Source of the DNA: Akkermansia muciniphila
Lineage (GTDB): Bacteria > Verrucomicrobiota > Verrucomicrobiia > Verrucomicrobiales > DEV007
DNA: 42,947 nucleotides
Direction: 5' to 3'
NCBI GenBank assembly: GCA_945883495.1
Contig: CAMCXS010000053.1
Coordinates: 1 to 42,947, forward strand
This document shows, piece after piece, positions 35,647 to 42,947 of the stretch (position 1 is the stretch's first letter; each line of letters starts with the position of its first letter). The notes beneath the pieces were generated by a model. That model was not told the origin of the DNA and ran no database searches. It worked only from the letters and a program-made list of their open reading frames with translations. A program made the position numbers and the translations under genes.

Positions 35647-35850
35647 TCAGCTGGCGAGATCCTGGGACAAGGCATCGGTCTGGCGGTGGCGCAACGACAT
35701 TTCCTCCGCTCCCTCCGCGGCCGGTTCTTCGATGATGACTTCGTCAACGGCGGCGTGGGGCAAGCAAGCATGGACAAAGGCCCACAACTCCGGCTCATGA
35801 AGCGTCCACAAACGCAGGAAGTCGGCCACGGAGTCCGGCGGCGGGGATGA
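35647..35850 (-). pseudogene. Truncated ECF-like sigma factor remnant (Rhodopirellula/Verrucomicrobium type)
   Basis: The open frame reads VADFLRLWTLHEPELWAFVHACLPHAAVDEVI, which matches the sigma-70 region 2 start of the TIGR02989 group (FLRLxTxHEPxLRAFVRxxLPxxxDADEVMQE). It then jumps to GAEEMSLRHRQTDALSQDLAS and stops. That second piece resembles the region just before sigma region 4 in full-length members, so roughly 50 or more residues of region 2 appear to be deleted in frame, and region 4 is absent. It cannot make a working sigma factor. A GTG at 35829 is the only usable start. Together with the next two remnants it suggests a lost regulatory/secretory gene cluster. Confidence 0.6.
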
Positions 35851-36031
35851 GGAGTCAGCTTCTATGCAGGCAGGCGATAGGTGTTCACCCTATCTCTGCC
35901 GGAGGATGCGCGATCCAACGAAGTTATTTTTAGGAGCAGGTTTCCTGCGGGCGACGCTGGTCCCGGGCTAGCCTAATGGCTCGAGGAGAAGCAACATGGT
36001 GTGTGTGGGGCGGGGGGCGCTTCCCAAGATC

Positions 36032-36508
36032 TCAGATAGTAACCAGAGGTGAATCTTGTCGGATTTTGATCACGACTTTGGCGATCTCGCCAGATTCTTC
36101 CCACACCACGCACGGCGCGTGAGCGTCCTCGGGAAAGAAGATCGTGAACTGCCCCGGTGACATCTGCAGCGGCGTGTGCGCGGAGATGAGGCGCCATTTG
36201 GCGATGTCTTTGGTGTCGTCGTATGGACGAGTCTGTTCCGCCATCGCGGCAAGTGGCGCCCAGAGAATGGTTTCCCTGCCGCGAACGATGTATTGAATGT
36301 CGATGTAACGCCGATGGGCTTCAAACTCCGCTTCGGCCAGTGGCTTGGTGGTGACACGTTGCACCAAGGCGAAGACGTCGTCGCCATCGATCTCGTGGCG
36401 CCCGTCCGCTTCGGTTCCGGTGATGGCGTGGAGGAACGCGAACGCCTTGGCGAAGCGCGGATGAAGAGCTTCGTAGAGGGCGGAATGATCGAGAGAATCG
36501 AGAACCAT
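36032..36508 (-). CDS. YhcH/YjgK/YiaL-family protein
   Basis: This 158-aa protein belongs to the DUF386 cupin-like family (YhcH, YjgK, YiaL, EbgC), whose members bind metal and act on sugars or sugar acids, for example as anomerases in beta-galactoside and sialic acid pathways. Typical features are MVLDSLDHSALYEALHPRFAKAFAFL, the GRHEIDGDDVFALVQRVTTK block, EAHRRYIDIQYIVRGRE with its His, and MSPGQFTIFFPEDAHAP near the end. I start at ATG 36508 because homologues begin with this M-x-L-D-S-L; the frame runs farther upstream without good coding character. It diverges from treZ with 73 bp between starts. A sugar role is likely; the substrate is unknown. Confidence 0.88.
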   Translation of the reverse strand: MVLDSLDHSALYEALHPRFAKAFAFLHAITGTEADGRHEIDGDDVFALVQRVTTKPLAEAEFEAHRRYIDIQYIVRGRETILWAPLAAMAEQTRPYDDTKDIAKWRLISAHTPLQMSPGQFTIFFPEDAHAPCVVWEESGEIAKVVIKIRQDSPLVTI

Positions 36509-36581
36509 GGCGGCGGGGTGGATTTTGGGATAGTTGCGCAATGACGGAATGCAAGGAATCGTTTGCGGCTCTCCATTGATC

Positions 36582-38339
36582 ATGCCTTTGCCGACTCGCA
36601 CCCAAGAAGGAACTCGTTTTGAAGTCTGGGCCCCGGCACGGCGGTCCATGGCGGTCCGGGTGGCGGGCCGGGATTTTCCGTTGGAGCGGAGTGAGGAGGG
36701 CTGGTGGAAAGCGACGGTGGCGAAGGCTTTGGCCGGAGAGGATTATTGGTTTGTCCTGGATGGGGAGACGCAGCGGCCGGATCCGCGTTCCCGGTTTCAG
36801 CCGCAGGGCGTGCATGGTCCATCGCGGGTGGTAGATCCTTCCAGCTATGCGTGGCAAGATGACGGATGGCGCGGCGTCGCGAAACAGGATTTGGTAATTT
36901 ATGAAATCCACGTGGGAACCTTCTCAGCCGAAGGGACTTATGCGGGGGCGTTGCGGCGGCTTGATCACATTTTGGAGTTGGGCGCGACGGCGGTGGAGTT
37001 GATGCCGCTTGCCCAAGCGCCGGGGCGTTGGAACTGGGGATATGACGGCGTCAACCTGTTCGCCCCGAATCACCACTACGGGAGTCCAGACGATCTTCGC
37101 CGATTTGTCGATGGTTGTCACCAGCGCGGGTTGGCGGTGATTTTGGACGTGGTCTACAACCACTTCGGACCGGAGGGAAACTACCTCTGGGACTTCGGGC
37201 CGTATTTCTCGCAACGGCATCACACGCCGTGGGGGCCGGCCCTGAATTTCGATGGACCGGACCGTGAGCCGGTGCGGCGATTTATCGTGGAGAACGCGGT
37301 TTTCTGGTTGGAAGAGTATCACTTCGATGGACTTCGCCTCGACGCGATCCGGCTGATGCAGGACGACAGCGCATTGCACATCACCGAGGAGATTGCCCGG
37401 GCGGTTCACGATTGGGCGGCCGACAAACCCTATCCGGTGCATCTGATCGCTGAATCGAACGTTCATGACCCGGTGCTGTTGGAGGCGAGCCGGGGCCGGG
37501 GCACCTACGATCTGCTGTGGAACGACGAAATTCCCCACGCGCTCTTTTCGGCGGTTCTGGGGCAACATCGCATCGACGCCCGCACCTATCGGGGCATGGT
37601 CGATTTGGGGCAGGCATTAGATACCGGCTTCGTGTTTGAGCGGCACCAGACTGGCACCGAGATTATCCGGACGCCGGAACCGCGCCGGTGCGATTTGCGG
37701 TCGATGATGCAAGGATTGCAGACCCATGATCAGGTGGGGAATCATCCGGAAGGTCGCCGCTTGCATCAGGTCGCTTCGCCGGAATTGCAGCGGGCCGGGG
37801 CGGCCATGGTCCTGCTCTATCCAGCGGTGCCGATGTGCTTTATGGGCGAAGAGTTCGCGGCTTCGAGCCCTTTCTGTTTCTTCGTCGATTTCGGCGATGC
37901 TCATCTTCGCGAAGCAGTGGTGGAAGGGCGGAAGCGGGATTATCACCAGCACGACTGGGAAAACTTCGTGTCGCCGGTGGAGGAATCGACCTTTCTGCGC
38001 TCCAAGCTGTGCGGTATGGAGGACGGTGACGCCGGAATGTGGAACTGGTATCGTGCTTTGATCGCGCTCCGCAAAGCGTGGCAGGCGTCCGGAACCTTGG
38101 ACGCGTCACGGTTGGTGGTCACCGGGGAGCCGGAGAAAGGGCAGTTCCGGTTGAGCTACGCGGGAGGCTCCGAGGAGGTGTGGGTGAACTTGGGACCAAC
38201 CGGCATGGCATTGCCCGGAGGGAAGAAGGTTCGGCTTTATTCGGGATGGGAAGGATTTGGCGGGAGTTTGCCGGACACCGAGACGCCTTCCGAACTCCGG
38301 GAAGGTTCGGCGGCAGTGATTTCCAAGCTCGCGGATTGA
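36582..38339 (+). CDS. treZ: Malto-oligosyltrehalose trehalohydrolase
   Basis: TreZ (GH13_10) releases trehalose from maltooligosyl-trehalose, which TreY makes from starch or glycogen chains. This 585-aa protein has an N-terminal CBM48-like domain (FEVWAPARRSMAVRV), the barrel with YEIHVGTFS, DVVYNHFGPEGNYL and the catalytic triad: nucleophile Asp254 in GLRLDAIR, acid/base Glu291 in IAESN, and Asp383 in QTHDQVGNHP. YGSPDDLRRFVDGCHQRGLAVILD and PMCFMGEEFA are also TreZ-typical. I start at ATG 36582; a TTG at 36534 is in frame but adds 16 residues before the CBM. TreY and GlgX are not adjacent. It diverges from the YhcH-type gene. Confidence 0.93.
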   Translation: MPLPTRTQEGTRFEVWAPARRSMAVRVAGRDFPLERSEEGWWKATVAKALAGEDYWFVLDGETQRPDPRSRFQPQGVHGPSRVVDPSSYAWQDDGWRGVAKQDLVIYEIHVGTFSAEGTYAGALRRLDHILELGATAVELMPLAQAPGRWNWGYDGVNLFAPNHHYGSPDDLRRFVDGCHQRGLAVILDVVYNHFGPEGNYLWDFGPYFSQRHHTPWGPALNFDGPDREPVRRFIVENAVFWLEEYHFDGLRLDAIRLMQDDSALHITEEIARAVHDWAADKPYPVHLIAESNVHDPVLLEASRGRGTYDLLWNDEIPHALFSAVLGQHRIDARTYRGMVDLGQALDTGFVFERHQTGTEIIRTPEPRRCDLRSMMQGLQTHDQVGNHPEGRRLHQVASPELQRAGAAMVLLYPAVPMCFMGEEFAASSPFCFFVDFGDAHLREAVVEGRKRDYHQHDWENFVSPVEESTFLRSKLCGMEDGDAGMWNWYRALIALRKAWQASGTLDASRLVVTGEPEKGQFRLSYAGGSEEVWVNLGPTGMALPGGKKVRLYSGWEGFGGSLPDTETPSELREGSAAVISKLAD

Positions 38340-38374
38340 CTCGGAGGCGTTTCCTGTTCCAGAGTGGCGGCAAC

Positions 38375-38686
38375 ATGAAACTAGCACGCGCTCTCGTTGT
38401 CCTGACGCTGATGGCCCAAGCTTCCTCCCTCTACGCCGGCGATGAAGTGGTGGTCCCAGTCTCTCCTCGCCCGAATCCGTTTGCCCCGATTGGCCGGGCA
38501 ATTGGGACCGTGGTGGCGGGAATTGGCGAATGGATCGGCTCGATCTTCATTGGCTCTGCCGAAGAGATCGGGTTGACGGCAGCGGGAGCGGTGAATGCGA
38601 CCGATACGTTTGTCACCGAGAAAGTGCCTCTGGTGTTTGAAGGCGCGGCTCGTTACGCGAACGACACCAAGAGCGACAACGAGTAA
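38375..38686 (+). CDS. Small secreted protein, unknown function
   Basis: This 103-aa protein starts with a signal peptide (MKLARALVVLTLMAQASSLYAG, cleaved near residue 21). The mature part has a Pro-rich lead (VVVPVSPRPNPFAPIG) and a hydrophobic helix (GRAIGTVVAGIGEWIGSIFIGSAEEIGLTAAGAV), which could be membrane-active or a lipid-binding segment. I do not recognise a family. It lies 35 bases after treZ on the same strand and is convergent with parA. The ATG at 38375 opens the signal directly, which supports the start; the frame is open earlier inside treZ by chance. Confidence 0.65.
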   Translation: MKLARALVVLTLMAQASSLYAGDEVVVPVSPRPNPFAPIGRAIGTVVAGIGEWIGSIFIGSAEEIGLTAAGAVNATDTFVTEKVPLVFEGAARYANDTKSDNE

Positions 38687-38725
38687 GAAGCTCGCTGCGC
38701 TCTTGGGAATCATTCAAGCGCCGTC

Positions 38726-39508
38726 TCAAGCGCTGAGCACGGCGCCGTGGCGTTGCAGGAATTCGTGGCAGAGCGTTTCGTAAGCTTCGGCTCCCTTGGA
38801 ATCGGGCGCGTATTCCAGGATGGTTTTGCCGTGGCTGGGGGCTTCCCCGAGCTTCACATTGCGCGGAATCACCGTATCATAAGCGATGCTATTCATCTGC
38901 TGACGCACTTCCTTGATCACTTCCTCGGTAAGATTGGTGCGACCGTCCGCCATGGTGAGGACGATGCCTTCGATGACCACACCAGGATTGACGCCGGTGG
39001 CGCGGATTTCGTTGAGGACATCGACCATTTTGGTCAAGCCGATGAGGCTCAAGTATTCGCATTGAACGGGAATGACGATCTCGTCCGCCGCAGCCAAGGC
39101 ACAAGTCATGAGGACGCCCAGCGATGGCGGGCAATCAATCAAGAGATAGTCGTAAGGAGCGATTGTCTTGTAATTTTGCAGCGGGGCGTGGAGGCGAGCG
39201 AGACGATGTTCGTCGGCACCTAGATCCACCTCGATGCCAGAGAGATCTGCGTTGGCGGGGATGAGGTGAAGATTCTCGATGTTCGTGGCCACGGGCAAAC
39301 GGCTGACATCTCCTTGGCCGAGCATCGTTTCGTAGATGCTGGTGTGCTCTTCGGGGTTGAGGCCCAGAGTTTCAGTGGCGTTGGCCTGAGGATCGAGGTC
39401 GAGCACGAGGACTTTCTGTCCCGCCCGGGCTAGATAAGCGCCGAGATTGACCGCGGTCGTAGTTTTCCCGACCCCTCCCTTATGGTTGGACAGAGCAATG
39501 ATTTTCAT
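38726..39508 (-). CDS. ParA/Soj-family ATPase
   Basis: This 260-aa protein is a deviant Walker ATPase of the ParA/MinD superfamily that moves chromosome or plasmid origins. The P-loop is KGGVGKTTTAVNLG (about residues 10-23), with the signature Lys. LVLDLDPQANAT and DYLLIDCPPSLG supply the other motifs, and the C-terminal LTKMVDVLNEI block is also typical of Soj. Chromosomal parA normally sits beside parB; no parB is in this window, though a gene beyond the window or elsewhere may pair with it. I start at ATG 39508, which gives the usual MKIIALSNHKGG start, rather than the longer frame to 39592. It diverges from the helicase gene. Confidence 0.93.
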   Translation of the reverse strand: MKIIALSNHKGGVGKTTTAVNLGAYLARAGQKVLVLDLDPQANATETLGLNPEEHTSIYETMLGQGDVSRLPVATNIENLHLIPANADLSGIEVDLGADEHRLARLHAPLQNYKTIAPYDYLLIDCPPSLGVLMTCALAAADEIVIPVQCEYLSLIGLTKMVDVLNEIRATGVNPGVVIEGIVLTMADGRTNLTEEVIKEVRQQMNSIAYDTVIPRNVKLGEAPSHGKTILEYAPDSKGAEAYETLCHEFLQRHGAVLSA

Positions 39509-39636
39509 GGCGAACCGATAATAAAAGCGGACTAATAGGTAAGATGTCCTGACCGTGTCACAATCAAAAGCTTTTGGCAATCGGGTTTTCACGTTTGCTG
39601 GTTGGCAACGGGGTGCGACCCCTTGAGATAGTCCTT

Positions 39637-42600
39637 ATGAGTTCTTCCGATCCCACCGCGACGATCCCCTTTGCCTTGACTGAAAAGTGGCTTTCTGATG
39701 CCGCTGGCTGGAAAGTCCTGAAGGAGGCGCGAGCGCTCCAGCAAGCCGGAGCGGTCTCCGAGGTCCGTGTGGAAGGGCGCAATCTCAAGGGAGTGATCAT
39801 CGTCCAGGGAAAGCCCCAAGTGGCCGGATTTGAGATCGAGAGCCGCACGGATTTGCGCAATCTCTGTTCTTGCCACCTTTCGCGGCGTTACGGGCAAGTT
39901 TGCGTCCATTCCACGGCCGTGGCGATGACCCACATATTGGGCGGAACGAGTGCTCCGGTGGCGGCGAAACCGGGGAAATCCGCCCCTGCGCCATCCTGTC
40001 CGGAACCCGTCAGAGAAAAACCGGAGACGCGGGGCGGCGTTTGCGTCCGGCTCGACGTCCGGTTCGCCGAACTTTGGGAGAAAGGGCGGATTCCGGTGCG
40101 TGTGGAGGCCGCCGCTGACGGTGCGGGCGTGATCTGGAAATGGCTCGACCGTGCAAAGATCAGCAAACTGCCGGCTGTTTGTGTCGTCAATCCGGAGCAG
40201 GCGATCGATCTCTTTGAAGCGATTCAGGATACTGGGGCGGCGCGCCGGGGGGACGACGCTCTGGCGGTGGCGGGGACTCCGGCGGCCCGGGTCCGGGTGC
40301 GGCTGGAGAATTGCGCGAATGGCGATTTCCGCCTCACCCCTCAGGTCCGGAAGGGGAATGAACAGCGGTGGCTGCGGGCGGGGAACCGGCGTTGGGTGTA
40401 TTTCCCGGAACGTGCCTTGCTGGAACCGGTGCGTCCTGCTCCCGCTGGGGGCGAGTCCGCGTATGCGGAACTGCTCGACGGGAAAGAAGTGACGATCCCG
40501 CCGGGGCTGTTGCTGGCCGGATTGAGTGCGTGGCATGATTGCGTCGAGTTTCTGTCCGAGCCGGGGCAGGGCATCGTACTGCGGCCGGGGACGCCTCGAT
40601 TTTCCGCCCGCTTCGAGGGCTCGTTCAATGCGCTGAGCGGGGTCGTTACGGTCACCTATGACGACGTGGTGACGTTCCGCTTGGGCGCGGCGCCTCCAGG
40701 AGGATCGTTTCCCTACCGGGCTACGGACGGGAGTTTTGTGACGCGCAATGCCGGAGCGGAGCGCTACGGGGCGGCGCGTTTGGAAGAGTTCGGCTTCGCC
40801 GGACCCGATGCAGCTGGGCAGTTTCAACTTCGTGGCGAGAAGGAAGTGGGCCGGTTTTATGCCCGGGGCTATCCGGAGCTTTCGCGGACTTGGAAGGTGG
40901 AGCTGGGCGAGCGGTTCCAGCATGTCAGCCGCCAAGTGGAGGTGATCCGGCCGAAGCTGGTGGAGCGCGGGACGGACGCGAATTGGTTTGGATTTGCGCT
41001 GAGCTACTCGGGAGCGGGCGGAGTGGAAATCAGCCGCCAGGAGATCCAGAAGCTTTTGGCAAAAGGGCAGAGCAAGGTGCAACTGGCCAACGGGCGCACC
41101 GCCTTCGTGGATCTGGAAGCTTGCGCGGAGGCCGATGAGGTGATTTTCGATGCGCAGCCGCGCCAGGAAGACGGTTTGTTCCGGGTGCGCGCGGCGCAGG
41201 CCGGATTTTTGCGTACGGCGTTTCAGGGGGAGGCCGTGCCGGATGAACCGGTGGATTTGCGGAACCTGGGGGAGCTTGGAATCACGTTGCGCGATTACCA
41301 ACGAGACGGGGTGCGCTGGCTCGCGAGCGTGTGGCGGGGACCGGCGGGTGCGGGCTTGTTGGCGGATGAGATGGGATTGGGAAAAACTCTGCAATCGCTA
41401 GCCGCAGCGGAGTGGCTTTGGAGAGAAGGGGGGGCAGGGCAAATTCTCGTCGTGTCGCCCACATCGCTGCTCCACAACTGGCGCCAAGAGGCGACGCGTT
41501 TTTTGCCGGGTCGGCGTTGCCATGTGTTGCACGGGGCGAAGCGTTGGGAGGAAGAGACGGAGATCGAGGCGGCGGATCTGCTGGTTACGAGCTATGCGTT
41601 GCTGGTCCGGGACGTGGAGGCGCTGGCGGGCCGGGAGTTCCTCGCGGTGATCCTTGACGAAGCGGGGGCGATCAAAAACCCGGACACCCAAAGCGCCAAG
41701 GCGGCGCGGAAACTGCGGGCCCGGGCCCGGCTTGCCTTGAGTGGAACGCCCGTGGAAAACAGTGTCCGGGAGCTTTGGTCCATTTATGAATTCCTGATTC
41801 CTGGCTATCTGGGGCGCCGCGAAGAGTTCCGAGATCGCTACGAGCAACCGGTGGCCAGCGGAGCCGCGCCGCGTCCGGTGTTGGAACGGTTACGACAGCG
41901 GATTCAGCCGGTAATGCTGCGTCGGCTCAAGGAAACCGTGGCCAAGGAATTGCCACCAAAGATCGAGCAGGTACGCACCTGCGAGTTGACCGCCGGCCAA
42001 GCCAAGCTCTACGAGGCCATCTTGCGGGAATCTCGCAAACAAATCGATGACGCCCTCTCCAAGAAGAGCGAGGGCCAAGCCCGGATGACGATGTTGACCG
42101 CGCTGTTGCGCCTCCGGCAAGTCTGTTGCGATCCCCGGCTGCTCGGGGTGGACGACGCCGCCAAGGTGGGCTCCGCGAAGCTGGAGTTGTTCAACGAGCT
42201 CCTGGAGGAGTGCGAGAGCGGCGGACACAAGGTGCTCGTATTCAGCCAGTTCACCGGGATGTTAAAACTGCTCCGGGAAACGTTGGACGAACGAGGCACG
42301 GCATATTGTTACCTGGATGGCTCCTCCACGGATCGCGCTGCCCAGGTTGAGCGATTCCAAGGGAGCCAAGGGCCGGGGCTTTTCCTGATCAGCTTGAAGG
42401 CGGGTGGCTACGGTTTGACTCTCACCGCGGCGGACACGGTGGTCCATTATGACCCGTGGTGGAACCCGGCGGTGGAGGCTCAGGCGACGGACCGGGCGCA
42501 CCGGATTGGTCAGTTGCGGCCAGTCAGTTCCTACAAACTGATCGCCGCTGGAACGGTCGAAGAGAAGATCGTCGACTTGCAGCGCAAGAAGCGGGATGTG

Positions 42601-42678
42601 ATCGAGGCCGCTCTAGACGACGCAGCCCCGCTAATGCAGGGCTTGTCGTTCGATGATTTGCGGGAGGTGATGGGTTGA
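39637..42678 (+). CDS. SNF2-family helicase with SWIM zinc finger
   Basis: This 1013-aa DNA translocase belongs to the bacterial SNF2/Rad54-like group. The N-terminal SWIM finger uses Cys77, Cys79, Cys89 and His91 (CxCxnCxH). A long middle region (about 130-530) without clear motifs follows. The ATPase core has DEMGLGKT near residue 576 (motif I), VVSPTSLLHNW, the DEAG box in ILDEAGAIKN (motif II), SGTPVEN (motif III), and helicase C with VFSQFTGMLKLL, ISLKAGGYGLTLTAAD and DPWWNPAVEAQATDRAHRIGQ. These fit a chromatin-remodeller-type dsDNA translocase; the bacterial role (RapA-like recycling or repair) is not known. I start at ATG 39637; an in-frame TTG at 39574 adds 21 residues. Confidence 0.93.
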   Translation: MSSSDPTATIPFALTEKWLSDAAGWKVLKEARALQQAGAVSEVRVEGRNLKGVIIVQGKPQVAGFEIESRTDLRNLCSCHLSRRYGQVCVHSTAVAMTHILGGTSAPVAAKPGKSAPAPSCPEPVREKPETRGGVCVRLDVRFAELWEKGRIPVRVEAAADGAGVIWKWLDRAKISKLPAVCVVNPEQAIDLFEAIQDTGAARRGDDALAVAGTPAARVRVRLENCANGDFRLTPQVRKGNEQRWLRAGNRRWVYFPERALLEPVRPAPAGGESAYAELLDGKEVTIPPGLLLAGLSAWHDCVEFLSEPGQGIVLRPGTPRFSARFEGSFNALSGVVTVTYDDVVTFRLGAAPPGGSFPYRATDGSFVTRNAGAERYGAARLEEFGFAGPDAAGQFQLRGEKEVGRFYARGYPELSRTWKVELGERFQHVSRQVEVIRPKLVERGTDANWFGFALSYSGAGGVEISRQEIQKLLAKGQSKVQLANGRTAFVDLEACAEADEVIFDAQPRQEDGLFRVRAAQAGFLRTAFQGEAVPDEPVDLRNLGELGITLRDYQRDGVRWLASVWRGPAGAGLLADEMGLGKTLQSLAAAEWLWREGGAGQILVVSPTSLLHNWRQEATRFLPGRRCHVLHGAKRWEEETEIEAADLLVTSYALLVRDVEALAGREFLAVILDEAGAIKNPDTQSAKAARKLRARARLALSGTPVENSVRELWSIYEFLIPGYLGRREEFRDRYEQPVASGAAPRPVLERLRQRIQPVMLRRLKETVAKELPPKIEQVRTCELTAGQAKLYEAILRESRKQIDDALSKKSEGQARMTMLTALLRLRQVCCDPRLLGVDDAAKVGSAKLELFNELLEECESGGHKVLVFSQFTGMLKLLRETLDERGTAYCYLDGSSTDRAAQVERFQGSQGPGLFLISLKAGGYGLTLTAADTVVHYDPWWNPAVEAQATDRAHRIGQLRPVSSYKLIAAGTVEEKIVDLQRKKRDVIEAALDDAAPLMQGLSFDDLREVMG

Positions 42679-42683
42679 AACGG

Positions 42684-42709
42684 CTCCCGCGGGTTCATGC
42701 CCGCGAGAG
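42684..42709. terminator. Hairpin between convergent genes
   Basis: CTCCCGCGGG (42684-42693) and CCCGCGAGAG (42700-42709) form a 10-bp inverted repeat with one mismatch and a 6-base loop, just after the helicase stop. No T-run follows on either strand. Its place between convergent genes suggests a bidirectional stop. Confidence 0.4.
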
Positions 42710-42726
42710 CGCGTCAGGAGTTCCTA

Positions 42727-42947
42727 TCAGCGGGCGTATCCGCCGAAGGTGAATTTGATGTTCTGGTTGGAGGTGATTCGGAAGAAGAAGTCGTCGTAGT
42801 CCCAGTCCGGGTTGCCACCGGCGACGATCAAGTCTTCGTAGCCGACCGTCATGTCGAGATTGCTGTTTGAACTGAGGTCCTTGATCTTTGCCGAGTTCGT
42901 GGATTGCCCAGAAAAAGGCGCGGAGCTGGAGAGCAGGGTGAATCTCG
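42727..42947 (-). CDS. 3' end of a secreted DUF4114-like protein (cut by the window edge)
   Basis: About 72 codons of the C-terminus are visible on the minus strand, ending at a TGA at 42727-42729; the start lies beyond the window. The segment MTVGYEDLIVAGGNPDWDYDDFFFRI resembles DUF4114, a domain of extracellular proteins with a pattern like GFEDLxGGGDRDYNDVIFRV. It ends FTFGGYAR and shows no PEP-CTERM anchor. Only the family resemblance is claimed. Confidence 0.6.
   Translation of the reverse strand, partial: RFTLLSSSAPFSGQSTNSAKIKDLSSNSNLDMTVGYEDLIVAGGNPDWDYDDFFFRITSNQNIKFTFGGYAR

Noticed and set aside
35398-35850. 150-aa forward frame over the pseudogene region
   Set aside because: It has no domain sense; the minus strand of the same bases carries recognisable remnants of known families.
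39587-39594. parS site upstream of parA
   Set aside because: Only TTTCACGT, half of the palindrome, is present; the other half does not match.

Overview
The window reads as chromosomal DNA of a Verrucomicrobiota bacterium. Grounds for this: high GC, few clear Shine-Dalgarno sites, a Gram-negative envelope gene (LptF/G type), secreted sulfatase and SUMF1-type proteins, a fused aldolase/short-chain dehydrogenase, an mcsA-mcsB-clpC block, and decayed remains of a Rhodopirellula/Verrucomicrobium-type sigma factor and of a DUF1592-type protein, families most common in the PVC superphylum. This placement is an inference from gene content, not a measured phylogeny.

Layout. 1-3715 (minus): a secreted alpha/beta hydrolase and a secreted sulfatase. 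4047-5075: an unrecognised 161-aa protein, then a striking tandem array of twelve 21-bp units running in phase into eight 35-bp palindromic units. 5425-7079: a methyltransferase convergent with hisF. 7126-13955: a collinear plus-strand run of xerC/D-like recombinase, LolD-like ATPase, ilvE, mcsA, mcsB and clpC, closed by a good hairpin terminator. 14087-18313 (minus): a small protein, a UDP-sugar pyrophosphorylase, proC, and a membrane protein with a SLOG-like domain. A LysR regulator diverges from it with only 15 bp between the start codons. 19239-22838: a lone receiver protein, a SUMF1-domain protein and an HTTM-like membrane protein. 22928-28062 (minus): a glyoxalase-like protein, hflC, hflK, a small lipoprotein and thiC under a TPP riboswitch. 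28173-30230: an LptF/LptG permease and an orphan acidic protein.

30811-34554 is a two-gene sugar cassette: a class II aldolase fused to a dehydrogenase, then a fused DhaK-DhaL kinase. It is followed by overlapping inverted repeats with an embedded promoter-like sequence and a 71-aa gene. 34930-35850 is a gene graveyard holding remnants of a sigma factor, a secreted-protein C-terminus and a DUF1592-family protein, all on the minus strand. 36032-42947 holds a YhcH/YjgK/YiaL protein divergent from treZ, a small secreted protein, a ParA ATPase divergent from a SWIM-SNF2 helicase, and the 3' end of a secreted DUF4114-like protein.

Working together: McsA-McsB-ClpC would form an arginine-phosphorylation-guided protein quality-control module. 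The aldolase/dehydrogenase and the kinase probably cleave a ketose (phosphate) and feed triose into glycolysis. HflK-HflC form a membrane SPFH complex. Most other genes are single housekeeping functions. No tRNA, rRNA, CRISPR array or intact insertion sequence was seen.
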